From: Platycnemis pennipes
Taxonomy: Eukaryota; Arthropoda; Insecta; Odonata; Platycnemididae
Assembly: GCA_933228895.1 (NCBI GenBank)
Contig: OW121847.1
Span: 82,997,656 to 83,061,655 of the forward strand
Reading direction: 5' to 3'
DNA length: 64,000 nucleotides
Numbering within the stretch: the first letter of the stretch is position 1; every line of letters starts with the position of its first letter. Position numbers and translations under genes: made by a program. A model generated the notes under the pieces. That model was not told where the DNA came from, ran no database searches, and saw nothing but the letters and a program-made list of their open reading frames with translations. This document shows, piece by piece, positions 14,801 to 23,569 of this stretch.

Positions 14801-17800
14801 TACCAGAAATATGGTATTTCATCGAAATATTTTGCATGCCGACTGGTTAACAATTATTCGACGTCCTATTACCTTACGCGCTGTGTCAGTTTACTTCCAC
14901 GTATTCTCCAACGCTCCTCTGAATACCACAGTAATATTGCATATTTACTGTGACACTTGAAATACTTAGGCTGAAAATTCTTTGATAACTGTTTTTTCCT
15001 TTGAACTTTGAAAGCTTTCAATGTACTTGTTCAGTAATTAGGTACATTTTAACCAAACAGAATAGGGAAAGTTTTTATTGCATGGGGAAACATTTACTCC
15101 AATTCTCTCATAATTTGAAGATAAAAACGCCGCTAGACGGCTAGAGTATTGTCTTCCTATATCAAATACCCAGGTTCGTATCCCGGCAAAGACAGAGGAT
15201 ATCCTGAGGAAAACCGGTCCCCTCTATACTGCTGTTGGAGGGCATTAACGTTTAGTGCTGCGTCCGTCGACTGATACCTTAAGCCGTGCCTTTCCTTAAG
15301 AGTAGGCTAATACCGACGCTGGGTTTCTCTTCAACATTCTTCCTCCTCTAAATCCCCACCTCTACCCAATGACTCGCGTATTCTTTGCGGCGCAAATGCA
15401 TTTAGTTGCCTGTCAACTTCCCTGAAAAAATTACTGAAGATGAAAATCACGTATTTCACTTTCTTTTACATTTTCATCAAAAGATATTCCGATTGCTGTC
15501 ATCTCTTATTGTATTACTTTCCTCGAGATATCTTCACCTCCTTTGAGGTTGTGTAAATGACGTTTCGCGCGGATCTTTCTCTGAGTTGACAAAGAAAAAT
15601 CTTTACCATAAATCTTTATACCAGCGGAAAATAAAGGAAGATATTGCTGTAAATATATTTCATTTTCTTATTTTCTCAATAGCGGAATTTCCACAAGGAA
15701 AAAATCCACCTCGACCGGGACTCGAACCCAGACTCCCTGACTCGCTTCGAGGAAGCCTCGATAGCTCAACTGGTAGAGTACCTGGCCGGAAAGCAGGGGG
15801 CCCGGGTTCGAGTCCCGGTCGAGGTGGATTTATTTCCTTGTGGAAATCCTGCTATTTGGCACTTCAGCGGGTGACTCCACTAAGGTATTCACGGCTAGTT
15901 CGTAATCGTTGAATTACTCTTATTTTCTGTTCTTGAACTGAACCACACTATTGTATTCCGGTAAGCTATCTTAGTTTCTACAACTGAGGAATAAAACAAG
16001 ACTCCATGTCACGCGAATATTCCTTAAAAAGTATTTTCGCGCCAAAATCCACCCAAGGTATCAATTCCATCACACCGCATTACATTTGTTTGCCATTTTT
16101 CTCCACCGCAAATAGTTCGTGAGATACGACGCTTTGAAATGGTAATTACTGCCTAGTGCGGCCCGCGGGGTTCCTTGCATCGTCCAAGGTTTATCATGCT
16201 ACATCCAATACCGTTTGCCGTTTGTCACTACCCAAAATAGTTCCCGAGATATGGCGGTTTTAACAGAGTACAGCTTCCCTGTGTGGATCTCCGGCATTAG
16301 AACGGCCCTCTTATTTTTCCTGTCTAGTAGGTTTTTTCATACAATCGGGGTCCTTTATTTTTGTATTGATGGTGAGAAAGTTATATCGAAATTCACATGG
16401 ATTAAATTAATACTTCGTGCTTTGAATCCATGTCTTTCATGCCACGAGTCAACGCTTACTTGACTATGAATATTTCTCATCCTCCCCAGCAGTCTAATTC
16501 GGTATTTCCGGTAACCAACGCTTCTTCGTTTTTCTTCCTCTTTACCCAATCCGTCAATTTTGCTTTATATCACTAATTTAAATTCGCAGAACGAGTCATT
16601 TGGACATTTAATGCGAGAAGAACGCTTCTAGAAGGGTTTGACGGATCCATGACCCCACCCCAAGATCTTGCTCGAAAAAACATCGCTCCTACTCGGCAAT
16701 CGAACCTAGGACCCATAACTCGGAGGCACGATTCCATACAGCTCACCTAGCAATGTGCCCGTTCATTCCGAGCTGGCAACGGTAGTCACGTCAGTAACGT
16801 GGTCACCAATCGAAAGATCGCGGGTTTGAGTTCCGCCTCTGGCATGGATGTTGTATTTGAATCTAGGGCTCAGCTTAGAACTTTTTTTATGATGTAATAC
16901 AGCCTTAGCAGCTGAGCATCTTAAAACCTTATACTATTACGACTACTTAGTTGGTTGGTTATTTAGGGGAGGCGACCGACAGCTGAGGTCATTTGCGCCA
17001 TATAGGATAGGTGGGTAATTGGGTAATGGTAGGAGTTTTTAGGGAACGGAGGAAGGGTGGAGAGAAACCCGGCGTCGGCATTAGCCTACTCTTAACGAAA
17101 GGCGCCAAGGAGACCAGGGCTTAACGTCCCATCCGACGGACGGAGTACTGTACTTGAAATGCCCTCCACTAGGCACTCAAGTGGGGACCGGTTTTCCACT
17201 GAAAAATCCGCCACTGCCGGGAATCGAACCCGGGCCTCGGGATGGAAGGCCAGTACTCTAGCCACCACACCAACCCGATCACCCTACTACTACTTAATAC
17301 CGATTGGGTAAACGATACGTACCTGAGTGAAGTCAGTGTGAAGGAAAGCCTCTTCCATGCCCGCGAACAGCGTGAGGGGGACGAGGAGGATCTGGTAAGG
17401 GGAAGCCATCTGCCGCAGTACGGCGACGTGTGCAGGGGCATCCAGGCAGGGTGCACCTTCGGCCGTCGCAGCGTCAGTGATCCTCCGCCTCTCCTCGCCC
17501 TCCACCCTAAAGCATGGGACGATTGAGGCCTGCGTTCAGTGCCGTTGGGAAAAGGAGGTATGTACGAACTGGCAATATCATTGACCTTCAGTGGTACTGA
17601 CTGTCAACAAACTCGGGATAGATTTGTAAATTTATTTATTTTTGCCTAAAATATTTTTGTGTTACTGTAAACATGAGAACATTTTGTTCATTTTTTCCGC
17701 GAAGTCTTCAATATTTTTATTTTTCAAATCATCCTCGGTGCGTGCGCCCATGGGGCATTGAAATTCGGAATTAGTCTTATCCGATCCATATGAAGGCTTT

Positions 17801-20800
17801 CGCAGTGGTGGTAGCTTGAAGACGCTTGTCTTCTCGTTCGGGTTTTCTGCTGTGTTTATCCATTTCGCTACTCTTTTCTAGCAAAATGGACAAACGCGGC
17901 AGGATACCCGGAAGACAAGCATCTTCTAGTCTTCTCCAACTCGAAAGCAGCGTCATACGAATGAAAGATTAAATATTTATTCGCTCAGAAAGAAAACTCA
18001 GTAGTCAGGTCAAATTAAGTGGAAGTCTTTTCTCACGTTATATTATTTATGATCGCCTCCCTGCCAACTTTCATGTCACCCTCAACCTTGAAAATTTTCC
18101 ATCGCCCTGCCAATAAATAGAATTGTAGTGAAGACAGACCAAATGAAATGAATGAAGATTTAAGAAAATCAAGGGATATAAATTTATATATTTATAAAAT
18201 GAATATGAGGAAATGTCCCTCGAGTTAAATTGACCGGGTGTAATAATTAAAACAAATCGAACCACACTAACGATTTCTTTCCAAGGAGGTAGCCAAGGCA
18301 CTTAATGTTGAAGACAGTGGATTTTTTTAGCCAGACTTCAGTTAGGTAATTGTTTACACCTCGCCACATTTCCAAGGGATACACTTTGGGAATGCAAAGT
18401 TTTGGAGTCACTAAACAACGAAATTCAATATTTTCACAGTCACTATGATATTTTCGGCTCTTTGACATTATACAGCCTCTTGAAAGGGCTTTTCTGTGAA
18501 CTTATACAATGTAAAAGTGAAAGAGCTATTTTTTATCATCAGCTGCAAACATGAACTATAACAATGAAATTAAATTCTGTTAAAATAGTTATAGAACTAG
18601 TGCATTATTTTTTTCCCTAGTTTGATCCGACATCCACCTCCAGGACAATCCTCGACCCTTTACCCCGACCTCGGCGCCCTTCCGCGACCTCAATGGATTG
18701 GAGGTGGGTCATCACATTCCGTCCGTCCTTCGACCTCTCTTACCTTTTCACCGGCTCCAAGAAGAGCGCGACCAGCACACTCGCGGCGATGACTGAGGCG
18801 AGGAAAGCGTATCCCACCTGAGAGAGGCGTCGCTGTGATGGCCTCCGAAGATTCGCATCGCTGTTGTCCTCGGGAGGCAGGCAGAAGTCGAATCCACAGG
18901 TGACGGCGCTGGAGAAGTTGGAGGGCATGGGCGGTCGGTCCAAAGACAACACTGCGACGAAGAGAAACAAATGCGGGCAGGGCTTGCGATTCCTGCTGAC
19001 GTTGCCATCAAACCAGACTACCCGGTGGTCCTTCGGTAATTCAAGGAAAAGGAATGGCGGTGTTGGACCACACCGACGACGAACTAGCGTGGAGTTGGAG
19101 CAACCGGATGGCCATGCATTTTTTCAGCGCTGAAAAAATCCGTTCGCTTGCGCAAGGAGATGATAGAATATCGCAACCGTTCAGACCAGGTGAAGGCAAA
19201 GATTATTAGGATCTAGTGCTATGTGATTGTTTTCATCGTTGAGCTGAGAATAAGTTATAGGAGAAAATTATAAGATGACAGCAGAACCGAATGTGAGACG
19301 TATTGAATCACATGGATGTTCAGACCTGTGATTATCGAGATAATATTGATTGAACAAGAATAGAAATATTTGACATTTAAGGTTTCTATCAATGTCGGGT
19401 AGCATATTGTATTTCGAGTTACAAGAGGAAGAAGATATGGGCAGAATAAATGTTTGTTCCGTATGTGGTAGGAATTCTGAAACATAAAGCAATGTGGTGC
19501 AGTCTTGACAATTCATCTAAATGGCTGACAGCCTATGCGGATAACTCCTCAGTTGTTTGATTCCAACTTTTTTATCGGTACTTCCGAAAAAGTGGGTGGA
19601 GAACTTAAAGCAAATCGTTTATAGTGCCTTATCTAAAAGCGCTGTTCCTCGAGTGTTAATCATCTCATTCACAGATGATAGCGTGCGCAACGATGGGGAG
19701 ATTGATCGCTCATCAATTTTGTGTACTTAACTAAAGCTCTTCTGATACCCCTCCCCGTTCCCACGCTGGCATGTACCTACTCGAGGCAAGCACTAGTAGT
19801 CTCTTATCGATTGGATATTCAGTGCAGCCTGCTGTCTAGAAGTTTTATATTTTTATGAATCTGACGCTTATATGCAGTGCTTAAGTTGGTGTGAAATATG
19901 ACGGTACATGTGACTACACTTTACGCAAAAATAGTAAATTCCGGAACGGAGCCAAAATAGAATGTTTCCCTTGAATTAAAAAATTAATTTCGTTCCATCA
20001 TGGTTATCATTTGTAAGCTTGAGATAGAGATGTGAGTGAATGATTTTCCCTCAAACTTTCTGATCAGACCAAGATTGTCCTATTAATCCACGAAAAATGC
20101 ATGAATGCTTGCATGGAGAGTAACCATTTTGAGTAAGTTTCCCCATCAAAACTTTCGTCCAGTAACTACGCTCAATCGAAATACGTAACCATCTTACCAA
20201 GAGCTCCACCATTTAGGTTTTACTCGCTTAAATTAAGTATGTACACACTTCAACATTCTAAAATCCTGTTTTACTGATTCTGCATTGGTTTTTCTTATAA
20301 AATTCAGGGTACCCTTTTTTTGGATGAAAAAAGGCAAACCTTACTAGTCTTTGCCCCTTTGTTATGAGCTGGTGTAAGAGGATCGTGAGTTTCTCCCAGT
20401 ACATCCTCCATTTCCTTATATTTTTTAAAACCCTGATCACCAAATGTCTCAAATCGCTAGAAACTTTCTCGAATATTAGCAGTAGAATTCGATTTTTAGG
20501 TTCCCGAACTTCTTAGATTATATCACTGCGCCAAACGTGGGATTAAACCTATGACTAAGACAACATTCATGTCTCAGGCGGGATTCGAACCCGCGACCTT
20601 TGGTTACGTCTTTGCATATCCGACGAGCTACCATGATAATGCCTATGGATTTCCATTGTAACTTTTTATAAACAATTTTCGCTCAAGGTGTATTAAATAG
20701 GTGGCATGGAAGTACCGTAGCTGAAGCGTTAGGCTCACGAACCCAGGTTCCGGGTTCATATTCGGGAGAGTTCTAATTGGAGTCGCTGATAATTCTTTCT

Positions 20801-23519
20801 GGTAAAATACACGGAAAGGAACCTCTACTCCCCTCCCTTAAGGTACGAATTTGACCCGCTGACTGACTTGTTGAGCTCTACTTTCACCGACCTCACGGCC
20901 AAACACTAGATCGTATCACTTACTCTTAACAGTGTCAATTATTTGCAGTGAAACCACGAGTCACCTATTTCACTGTCGTTATCCGCAACAAACTTCAGTG
21001 TGCATTTCACATGATATTTGCGTTTTCCTGTGGATTGGGAGATTTTGAAGACAATTGATCGAAGTTGCAATGCAAGAGCCAATGCAAAATGTCACATGTT
21101 TGCATACATTTCCTGAGGAAAGTCATAGAAATTCGCTCGAAATTTTCCATTTGCGAGAAGTCAAATGGGCGACAGAAGTAAATTTCTAATTAGTTCACGC
21201 AAGTGTCATTTTTAGAGATCTTTCTAAACATCTTCGTTATCACGCGCCGCCGTTCATGCACTCGAAGATAAAGGCGCCTAGCGCTGTCCACTTCAAGAAG
21301 TTGTTGATTGTATCGGCTAATTAGCCTTCAACGTAAACAGTGTGTGGATATTTATATATGATTAAATACTGGCTCCTACTGAGTTCATTCACAGTGGTGG
21401 ATGCGAGGAAGTTCCAATGTCTTAAGCTCTAACAATTTCAATTGCGAAGATGACCTGAAGGTGATTTAATTTGCAACCACGCTTCACTCTCCGCTGCGAG
21501 GCCACTGCTTGAATATCCCTCCCTAGCTGAAGAATGTACAAGATATCAAGAGGGAGCTTGATTTCTTCCTTAGCATTGCACTGCCAGCAAGTGTATCTGA
21601 ACAGGGGATAGGGCCAAGAAACTATCATAAAGTTAGCGAATGCGAATATCAATACTACCTACATAATTCCAGATCCTTAGCTTCGGCATATTTTGAAGAA
21701 TTCGAGTCTTATCTCCATTAAGAATTTGATTCCCCTATCTTTACGCTATTTCTTATACCCAGGGTTCTAAACCTTAATTCGCGACCCTAAAATCATAGAA
21801 GACAATCATTCACAACCTCTATATATTTTACATAGGGGTAGACGTTGTTATTACCAGAATACCAAACGATTATTTCTCACTTCCTTGCGACCTGTCGAAC
21901 TACTTCCGCGACACCCTATCGGTTTGATATCTATAGGTTGGGTACCCTACCTTACTAAGTCTCTACACCGTTGTTCTGCATGACACACACTGCTATTAGT
22001 GGTATTACAAACAAATGATAAATAAATTCAAACGAACGTAGTTGTCAATGTGAATCCATTGTCAAAAAATGAGATTCGCGAAGATTTTGATTTGAAGATG
22101 CGAGGTTTGCCATGTTTCTAAAAATTTGAAGAGAAAAGAGAAAAATAGGTTTGTGGTCTGACATACGGGTTTGGCGAGGCATGAAAAATCTGCTGGAGAG
22201 AAAGAAGGGCAACAAAAAAGTAACAGGTATGATTGGGGAGAAAACATTTGACCGGAAGAAATTGGAATACGGTGGAGGTGGATAGAGGAGGTAATGCATG
22301 CTGAAGGACGTAACAGAAGCGAGAATTTTGGGTTAGGATGGGAGAGGAAATGGAATCAGATTAGGAGCGTATTGATTAAGAGCACGGGCTTCCAAACACG
22401 AGAACGGGGTCTCGAATCCTGACAACGGCAGACTTTTCCAATGGAATGCCGATCCGTTATCAACAAAAAACATCTTGACGCCTTTTGTAAAAAGTACGCT
22501 AATTACAACGTAAGTTTCTTACCACCCTTCCTCAACTCCCTAATATGCCCACCTCTGCCCAATCAGTCTTCTATCTTAAATTATGAAAATGATATAGGCT
22601 GTAGGTTGCCTCTCCCGGACAATATTACGACTACTGGGAAAGGGAGGAAAATGGTAGCTATTTTGATTCAATTAAAAGAGAAAGAGGATATGAGGAGCTG
22701 AAGGATATTTTCAATAGTAATGGGGATTCTACATTGAAGTTGGTAATTAAAAAACTCATCCATAATTGTATGAAAATCTAGGGCAAGTAGGAGTTACCCT
22801 AAAACTCAAAGTACCCTCAAATTGGTCATGCTCATATTGATCATGTATTCCTGCTAAAGGGGTTGGGCCTAATTCTCTTCGGGAAGAGTTTGGGATTGGA
22901 AAAACTCACCTGTGGACATAAGTAAGTTGCCGCAAACATCCCCGCTGTGCACTGCCATGAAGAACATGGTGAACGACAGCTTCTCTGCGACGCTTCCACC
23001 AAGCTCCGACTCCCAAGCGGCGAGGTACGCGCCCTGCGACGCCCACAGGGTCGCCGTCGCCACCCCCTGCAGCGCCGCGGCGGGTAGGAGGGCCACCACG
23101 TCCGGCATCATGGTCGTCATTGCCGCGTAGGGGGCCGCGGCCAGCAGGGAGAGAGCGAGGGCCCACTTGCCCGAGGAGAGGTCTCGGAGTGGCCCTACGC
23201 CCGCGATCCCGCAGCCCGCGGCCCACGCGGACGCGCTAGCCACGGCGAGGGCGGCCGTCCCGGCGCTCGCCGCGGCGTTGACAGAACTCTGCATGCCGAC
23301 GGTGCCTCCGTGCGCCGCGGAGTGCAAGAGGAAGGCGACGCTGAGGACGGCGACGTTCTTCATGGCGCGCCAAAGCCGGGACCTGTCGCCCGGCAGCGGC
23401 CCTGGGGAAGCGGGCGCGAAGCCGACCACTGGGGCATCCTGAAGAAAGACGGGTCTGTCGATGAAGCATACGCTCTTCCTGGGGCCCTTTTTGGGGTTCT
23501 CGTTCGCCACTCCGTCCAT
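2668..23519 (-). CDS. UNC93-B: diverged UNC93-like MFS protein, five coding exons
   Basis: Whole-gene span. Coding exons in order are 22910-23519, 18744-18951, 17323-17506, 13522-13795 and 2668-2891. They join to exactly 1500 nt with intron phases 1, 2, 0, 1, giving 499 residues plus TAA. All four introns are GT-AG. UNC-93 proteins are multi-pass membrane proteins of the major facilitator superfamily: the nematode founder is a potassium-channel regulatory subunit and vertebrate UNC93B1 is a Toll-like-receptor trafficking chaperone; the substrate of arthropod UNC93-like proteins is not settled. The protein aligns end to end with the neighbouring UNC93-C but is much more diverged and lacks its roughly 100-residue N-terminal and 70-residue C-terminal cytosolic tails. 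No stop or frameshift is seen inside the five exons, so I infer an expressed, diverged paralogue rather than a pseudogene, although upstream coding relics suggest N-terminal erosion. Confidence 0.82.
5163..5366 (-). repeat. tRNA-derived SINE fragment, degraded
   Basis: The distal part (about 5190-5245, cagctaaggtcatttgtg then gataggtgggttattgg) matches the tail of the full-length SINE at 16957-17285. The end near 5299-5366 carries a decayed reverse-complement tRNA-like head (gccaggatttaaacc, then gccaccacaccagtctgatc). The middle is deleted. It lies in intron 4 of UNC93-B. Confidence 0.65.
6060..6345 (-). repeat. Interspersed-repeat 3' tail, split by a foldback element
   Basis: The sequence gtcaacaatcctaagattg near 6075 is the reverse complement of the tail following the LINE remnant at about 12428-12460 (caatcttaggattgctgacc). 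A second copy of the same motif, caatccttagattgg, appears at about 6262, followed by gatgcagcctccactcgatt and a pyrimidine-rich run. I read it as the 3' tail of the same retroelement family in opposite orientation, duplicated or interrupted by the inverted-repeat element at 6129-6257. Confidence 0.5.
6129..6257. mobile_element. Miniature inverted-repeat (foldback) element
   Basis: Arms of 22 bp at 6129-6150 (agctagtttttcgggttgtc...) and 6236-6257 (aggacaacctgaaaaactag...) are reverse complements with a single mismatch, separated by 85 bp. The interior contains acaacagtttcgccag, which recurs at about 39678 next to another perfect hairpin. No convincing target-site duplication is seen. There is no coding capacity, and the superfamily is not identifiable. 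Confidence 0.65.
6360..8265. other. Intron 4 of UNC93-B, no further gene seen
   Basis: AT-rich with a short GC-rich patch at about 6617-6660 (small cccgggtgg and cccacgtggg palindromes). Short frames on both strands have no family resemblance. Nothing else supported. Confidence 0.4.
8274..11095. mobile_element. hAT-superfamily DNA transposon remnant, 2.8 kb
   Basis: The left end begins cagggccggcgacaag and is followed by a GC-rich subterminal block (gcccaggtgcccgggcc). The right end, read as reverse complement, begins cagtcccggtgacagg followed by gggcccctgggcaactg. The CAGNG start, imperfect terminal inverted repeats and GC-rich subterminal blocks are typical of hAT elements. The flanks give an 8-bp target duplication with one mismatch: ttgagtta (8266-8273) and ttgagttg (11096-11103). 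I found no transposase-like frame inside, so it is non-autonomous or decayed. It accounts for about a quarter of intron 4 of UNC93-B. Confidence 0.75.
8785..9170. repeat. Cluster of AATCCCGGGATT-type palindromic motifs
   Basis: Variants of the motif recur: gcaatcccagag (near 8790), caatcctgggattacggga (near 8813), caatcccgggattcg (near 9076), aaatcccgggatttcggg (near 9103) and tttcgggattgcaatcc (near 9142). They lie inside the hAT remnant. Subterminal motif clusters like this often bind hAT transposases, but that role is inferred only from position. Confidence 0.55.
11104..12010. other. Intron 4 of UNC93-B, no gene seen
   Basis: Unremarkable sequence between the hAT remnant and the LINE remnant. 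Overlapping minus-strand frames at 11283-11765 have no recognisable family. Confidence 0.4.
12013..12460 (+). pseudogene. LINE (non-LTR retrotransposon) reverse-transcriptase 3' remnant
   Basis: Plus-strand translation shows the C-terminal signature of LINE endonuclease/reverse-transcriptase proteins: LLYGSEAWTITEAKKSRLEA, then FEM, an in-frame TAG, and CHQRMMKIIWIDLVTNEEAL, followed by SRVGEKRSLP and another stop. In intact relatives this reads LLYGSE-W and RR-ML-I-W-D--TNEE. At least three in-frame stops show that it is dead. It is truncated at the 5' side, as usual for LINEs, and is followed by a 3' tail whose motif caatcttaggattg is found inverted near 6075. It lies antisense within intron 4 of UNC93-B. 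Confidence 0.8.
12461..13521. other. Start of intron 4 of UNC93-B, no gene seen
   Basis: AT-rich, with several tracts of short T runs. No feature beyond the exon 4 donor (GTAAGT on the minus strand, immediately below 13522) is supported. Confidence 0.4.
13522..13795 (-). CDS. UNC93-B coding exon 4
   Basis: Encodes residues 335-425 plus one base. The acceptor is gccctcgcacag before GCG TAC GTG, and the donor is AACG|GTAAGT. The start AYVACSIGISHLGYVMACYA matches AYVSCALGIPQVGYVMMCFG of UNC93-C exon 4. Three hydrophobic helices follow, ending LWGLCDALWKTQIN against LWGIGDAVWQTQVN in copy C; this is the most strongly conserved block of the family and makes assignment secure. The exon is 6 nt longer than its counterpart. 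A plus-strand frame over it (13436-13768) is a shadow. Confidence 0.9.
13967..14282 (-). repeat. tRNA-derived SINE, near full-length, diverged
   Basis: Same family as 16957-17285. Shared blocks are gagacgaccgacta, ctgcgtcggcatta, gaaatgcgccagggg, taacgtccaatccgacgg and gtggagaccggcat, ending in the reverse-complement tRNA head (attcgaaccgggacc, then tgtactctag). The pol III head lies at the high-coordinate end. It sits in intron 3 of UNC93-B. Confidence 0.8.
14283..15128. other. Intron 3 of UNC93-B, no feature seen
   Basis: Unique-looking AT-rich intron sequence between two SINEs. Confidence 0.4.
15129..15425 (+). repeat. tRNA-derived SINE, plus orientation
   Basis: The head near 15129-15190 has a tRNA-like A box (tagacggctagagtatt) and B box (caggttcgtatcccggc). 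The body, ggaaaaccggtcccc, tgcgtccgtcga, taagagtaggctaatacc, gacgctgggtttctct, is the reverse complement of the SINE at 16957-17285, so it is the same family in opposite orientation. Confidence 0.8.
15688..15852. repeat. Head-to-head pair of tRNA-type SINEs forming a hairpin
   Basis: The plus-strand copy has an intact tRNA-like cloverleaf at about 15756-15829 (acceptor gcctcga with tcgaggt; A box tagctcaactggtagag; B box gggttcgagtcccgg) followed by ggatttatttccttgtgg. An inverted partial copy immediately to the left, 15688-15730, reads aatttccacaaggaaaaaat then ccacctcgaccgggactcga. The two arms pair over about 45 bp. The anticodon loop (ccggaaa) lacks the U33 expected of a real tRNA, so I call it a SINE head, not a tRNA gene. 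Confidence 0.8.
16685..16765 (-). repeat. tRNA-like SINE head fragment
   Basis: Reverse complement shows a B box (tcctaggttcgattgccga) and a degraded A box. It is immediately adjacent to another tRNA-like head in the opposite orientation. Confidence 0.55.
16770..16920 (+). repeat. tRNA-like SINE
   Basis: An A-box-like stretch (tggcaacggtagtcacgtc) and a B box (gcgggtttgagttccgcc) are followed by a non-tRNA body (aatctagggctcagcttaga). It is a different subtype from the 16957-17285 family. Confidence 0.55.
16957..17285 (-). repeat. Full-length tRNA-derived SINE beside exon 3
   Basis: Best-preserved member of the main SINE family in the window. On the minus strand it starts with an intact tRNA-like head at about 17285-17212 (gttggtgtggtggctagagt and gcccgggttcgattcccggc), then the body with gggacgttaagccctggtct and gccgacgccgggtttctctc, ending near ctgtcggtcgcctcccc at 16960. 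It ends only about 38 bases from the exon 3 donor of UNC93-B. Relatives are at 5163, 13967, 15129 (opposite strand), 27500, 34170 and 60105. Confidence 0.85.
17323..17506 (-). CDS. UNC93-B coding exon 3
   Basis: Encodes the last base of codon 273 and residues 274-334. The acceptor is catgctttag before GGTGGAGG and the donor is CAG|GTACGT. Only this acceptor gives the phase needed after exon 2 (AG|G). The first 30 residues are a variable hydrophilic loop. The core LRQMASPYQILLVPLTLFAG, then MEEAFLHTDFTQ, matches the copy C block FQLKNPYQILLIPITVWIGM, then EQAFIGADFTQ. This is the loop-plus-helix joining the two halves of the transporter. The loop is slightly longer than in copy C and unrelated in sequence. 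Confidence 0.87.
17789..17957. mobile_element. Imperfect inverted-repeat (MITE-like) element
   Basis: The left arm, tatgaaggctttcgcagtgg onward, then gacgcttgtcttctcg and tgtgtttatccatttcgct, pairs with the right arm gcaaaatggacaaacgcgg, cggaagacaagcatcttct and cgaaagcagcgtcata. The arms cover nearly the whole 169 bp, with several mismatches and small gaps. No coding capacity. It lies in intron 2 of UNC93-B. Confidence 0.65.
18744..18951 (-). CDS. UNC93-B coding exon 2
   Basis: Encodes residues 204 (split codon G|TG) to 272 plus two bases of an Arg codon (AG|G). The acceptor has a pyrimidine-rich tract ending ctcttcgtcgcag, and the donor is AAAAG|GTAAGA. The loop carries an NFS glycosylation sequon and the pair C-G-F-D-F-C, aligned with CGANFC of UNC93-C. 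The helix FLASVIAASVLVALFLEPVK aligns with YLTCVVIAVTIIALFLDPLS. The loop is shorter than in copy C but keeps the cysteine pair. Confidence 0.88.
18952..20560. other. Intron 1 of UNC93-B (proximal), no feature seen
   Basis: No supported feature apart from the flanking exon boundary. Minus-strand frames near 19255-19516 are AT-rich and do not resemble a family. Confidence 0.4.
20563..20642 (-). repeat. tRNA-like SINE head
   Basis: Reverse complement gives tggtagctcgtcggatatgc (A box) and cgcgggttcgaatcccgcc (B box). No clear acceptor-stem pairing or CCA context supports a functional tRNA, so it is treated as a SINE head. Confidence 0.55.
20705..20890 (+). repeat. tRNA-like SINE
   Basis: An A-box-like stretch (accgtagctgaagcgttagg) and a B box (aggttccgggttcatattcg) are followed by a unique tail with ggaaaggaacctctact. 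Orientation is plus, in intron 1 of UNC93-B. Confidence 0.55.
20891..22369. other. Intron 1 of UNC93-B (distal), no feature seen
   Basis: No coding or repeat signature recognised. Short frames at 21422-21652 and 22045-22299 are not supported. Confidence 0.35.
22370..22560 (+). repeat. tRNA-like SINE fragment
   Basis: A B-box-like ggggtctcgaatcctgac follows agagcacgggcttccaaaca. The body ttccaatggaatgccgatcc resembles the start of the main SINE body (gtggaaaaccggtcc). Heavily diverged. Confidence 0.45.
22910..23519 (-). CDS. UNC93-B coding exon 1 (N-terminal half)
   Basis: Encodes residues 1-203 plus one base; the donor is ACAG|GTGAGT. The start ATG at 23519 has a good context (gca ATG g), and an in-frame TGA at 23546-23544 blocks extension. 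After about 45 hydrophilic residues comes LWRAMKNVAVLSVAFLLHSA, aligned with WRILKNVAIVSIAFMFQFTA of copy C, then MQSSVN against LQSSIN. The exon is unusually GC-rich and alanine-rich (AAASAGTAALAVASASAWAA), whereas copy C keeps the family consensus DGLGTVSLSAIYAALVASCM. The conserved FFFLAWQTAELWGNLISS block has become FFMAVHSGDVCGNLLMS, and the preceding loop is about six residues shorter. A plus-strand frame over it is a shadow. Confidence 0.85.
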
Positions 23520-23569
23520 TGCGACGGCAGATATTCCTCGGGGTCACCGCACCTGTTCGAATGTTCTAA

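Noticed and set aside
15756..15829. Possible functional tRNA gene
   Set aside because: The cloverleaf is good but the anticodon loop lacks U33, a stem pair is mismatched, and it continues into a SINE body with an inverted partner.
20563..20642. Possible tRNA gene on the minus strand
   Set aside because: Internal boxes are present but no convincing acceptor stem; many similar SINE heads occur in the window.
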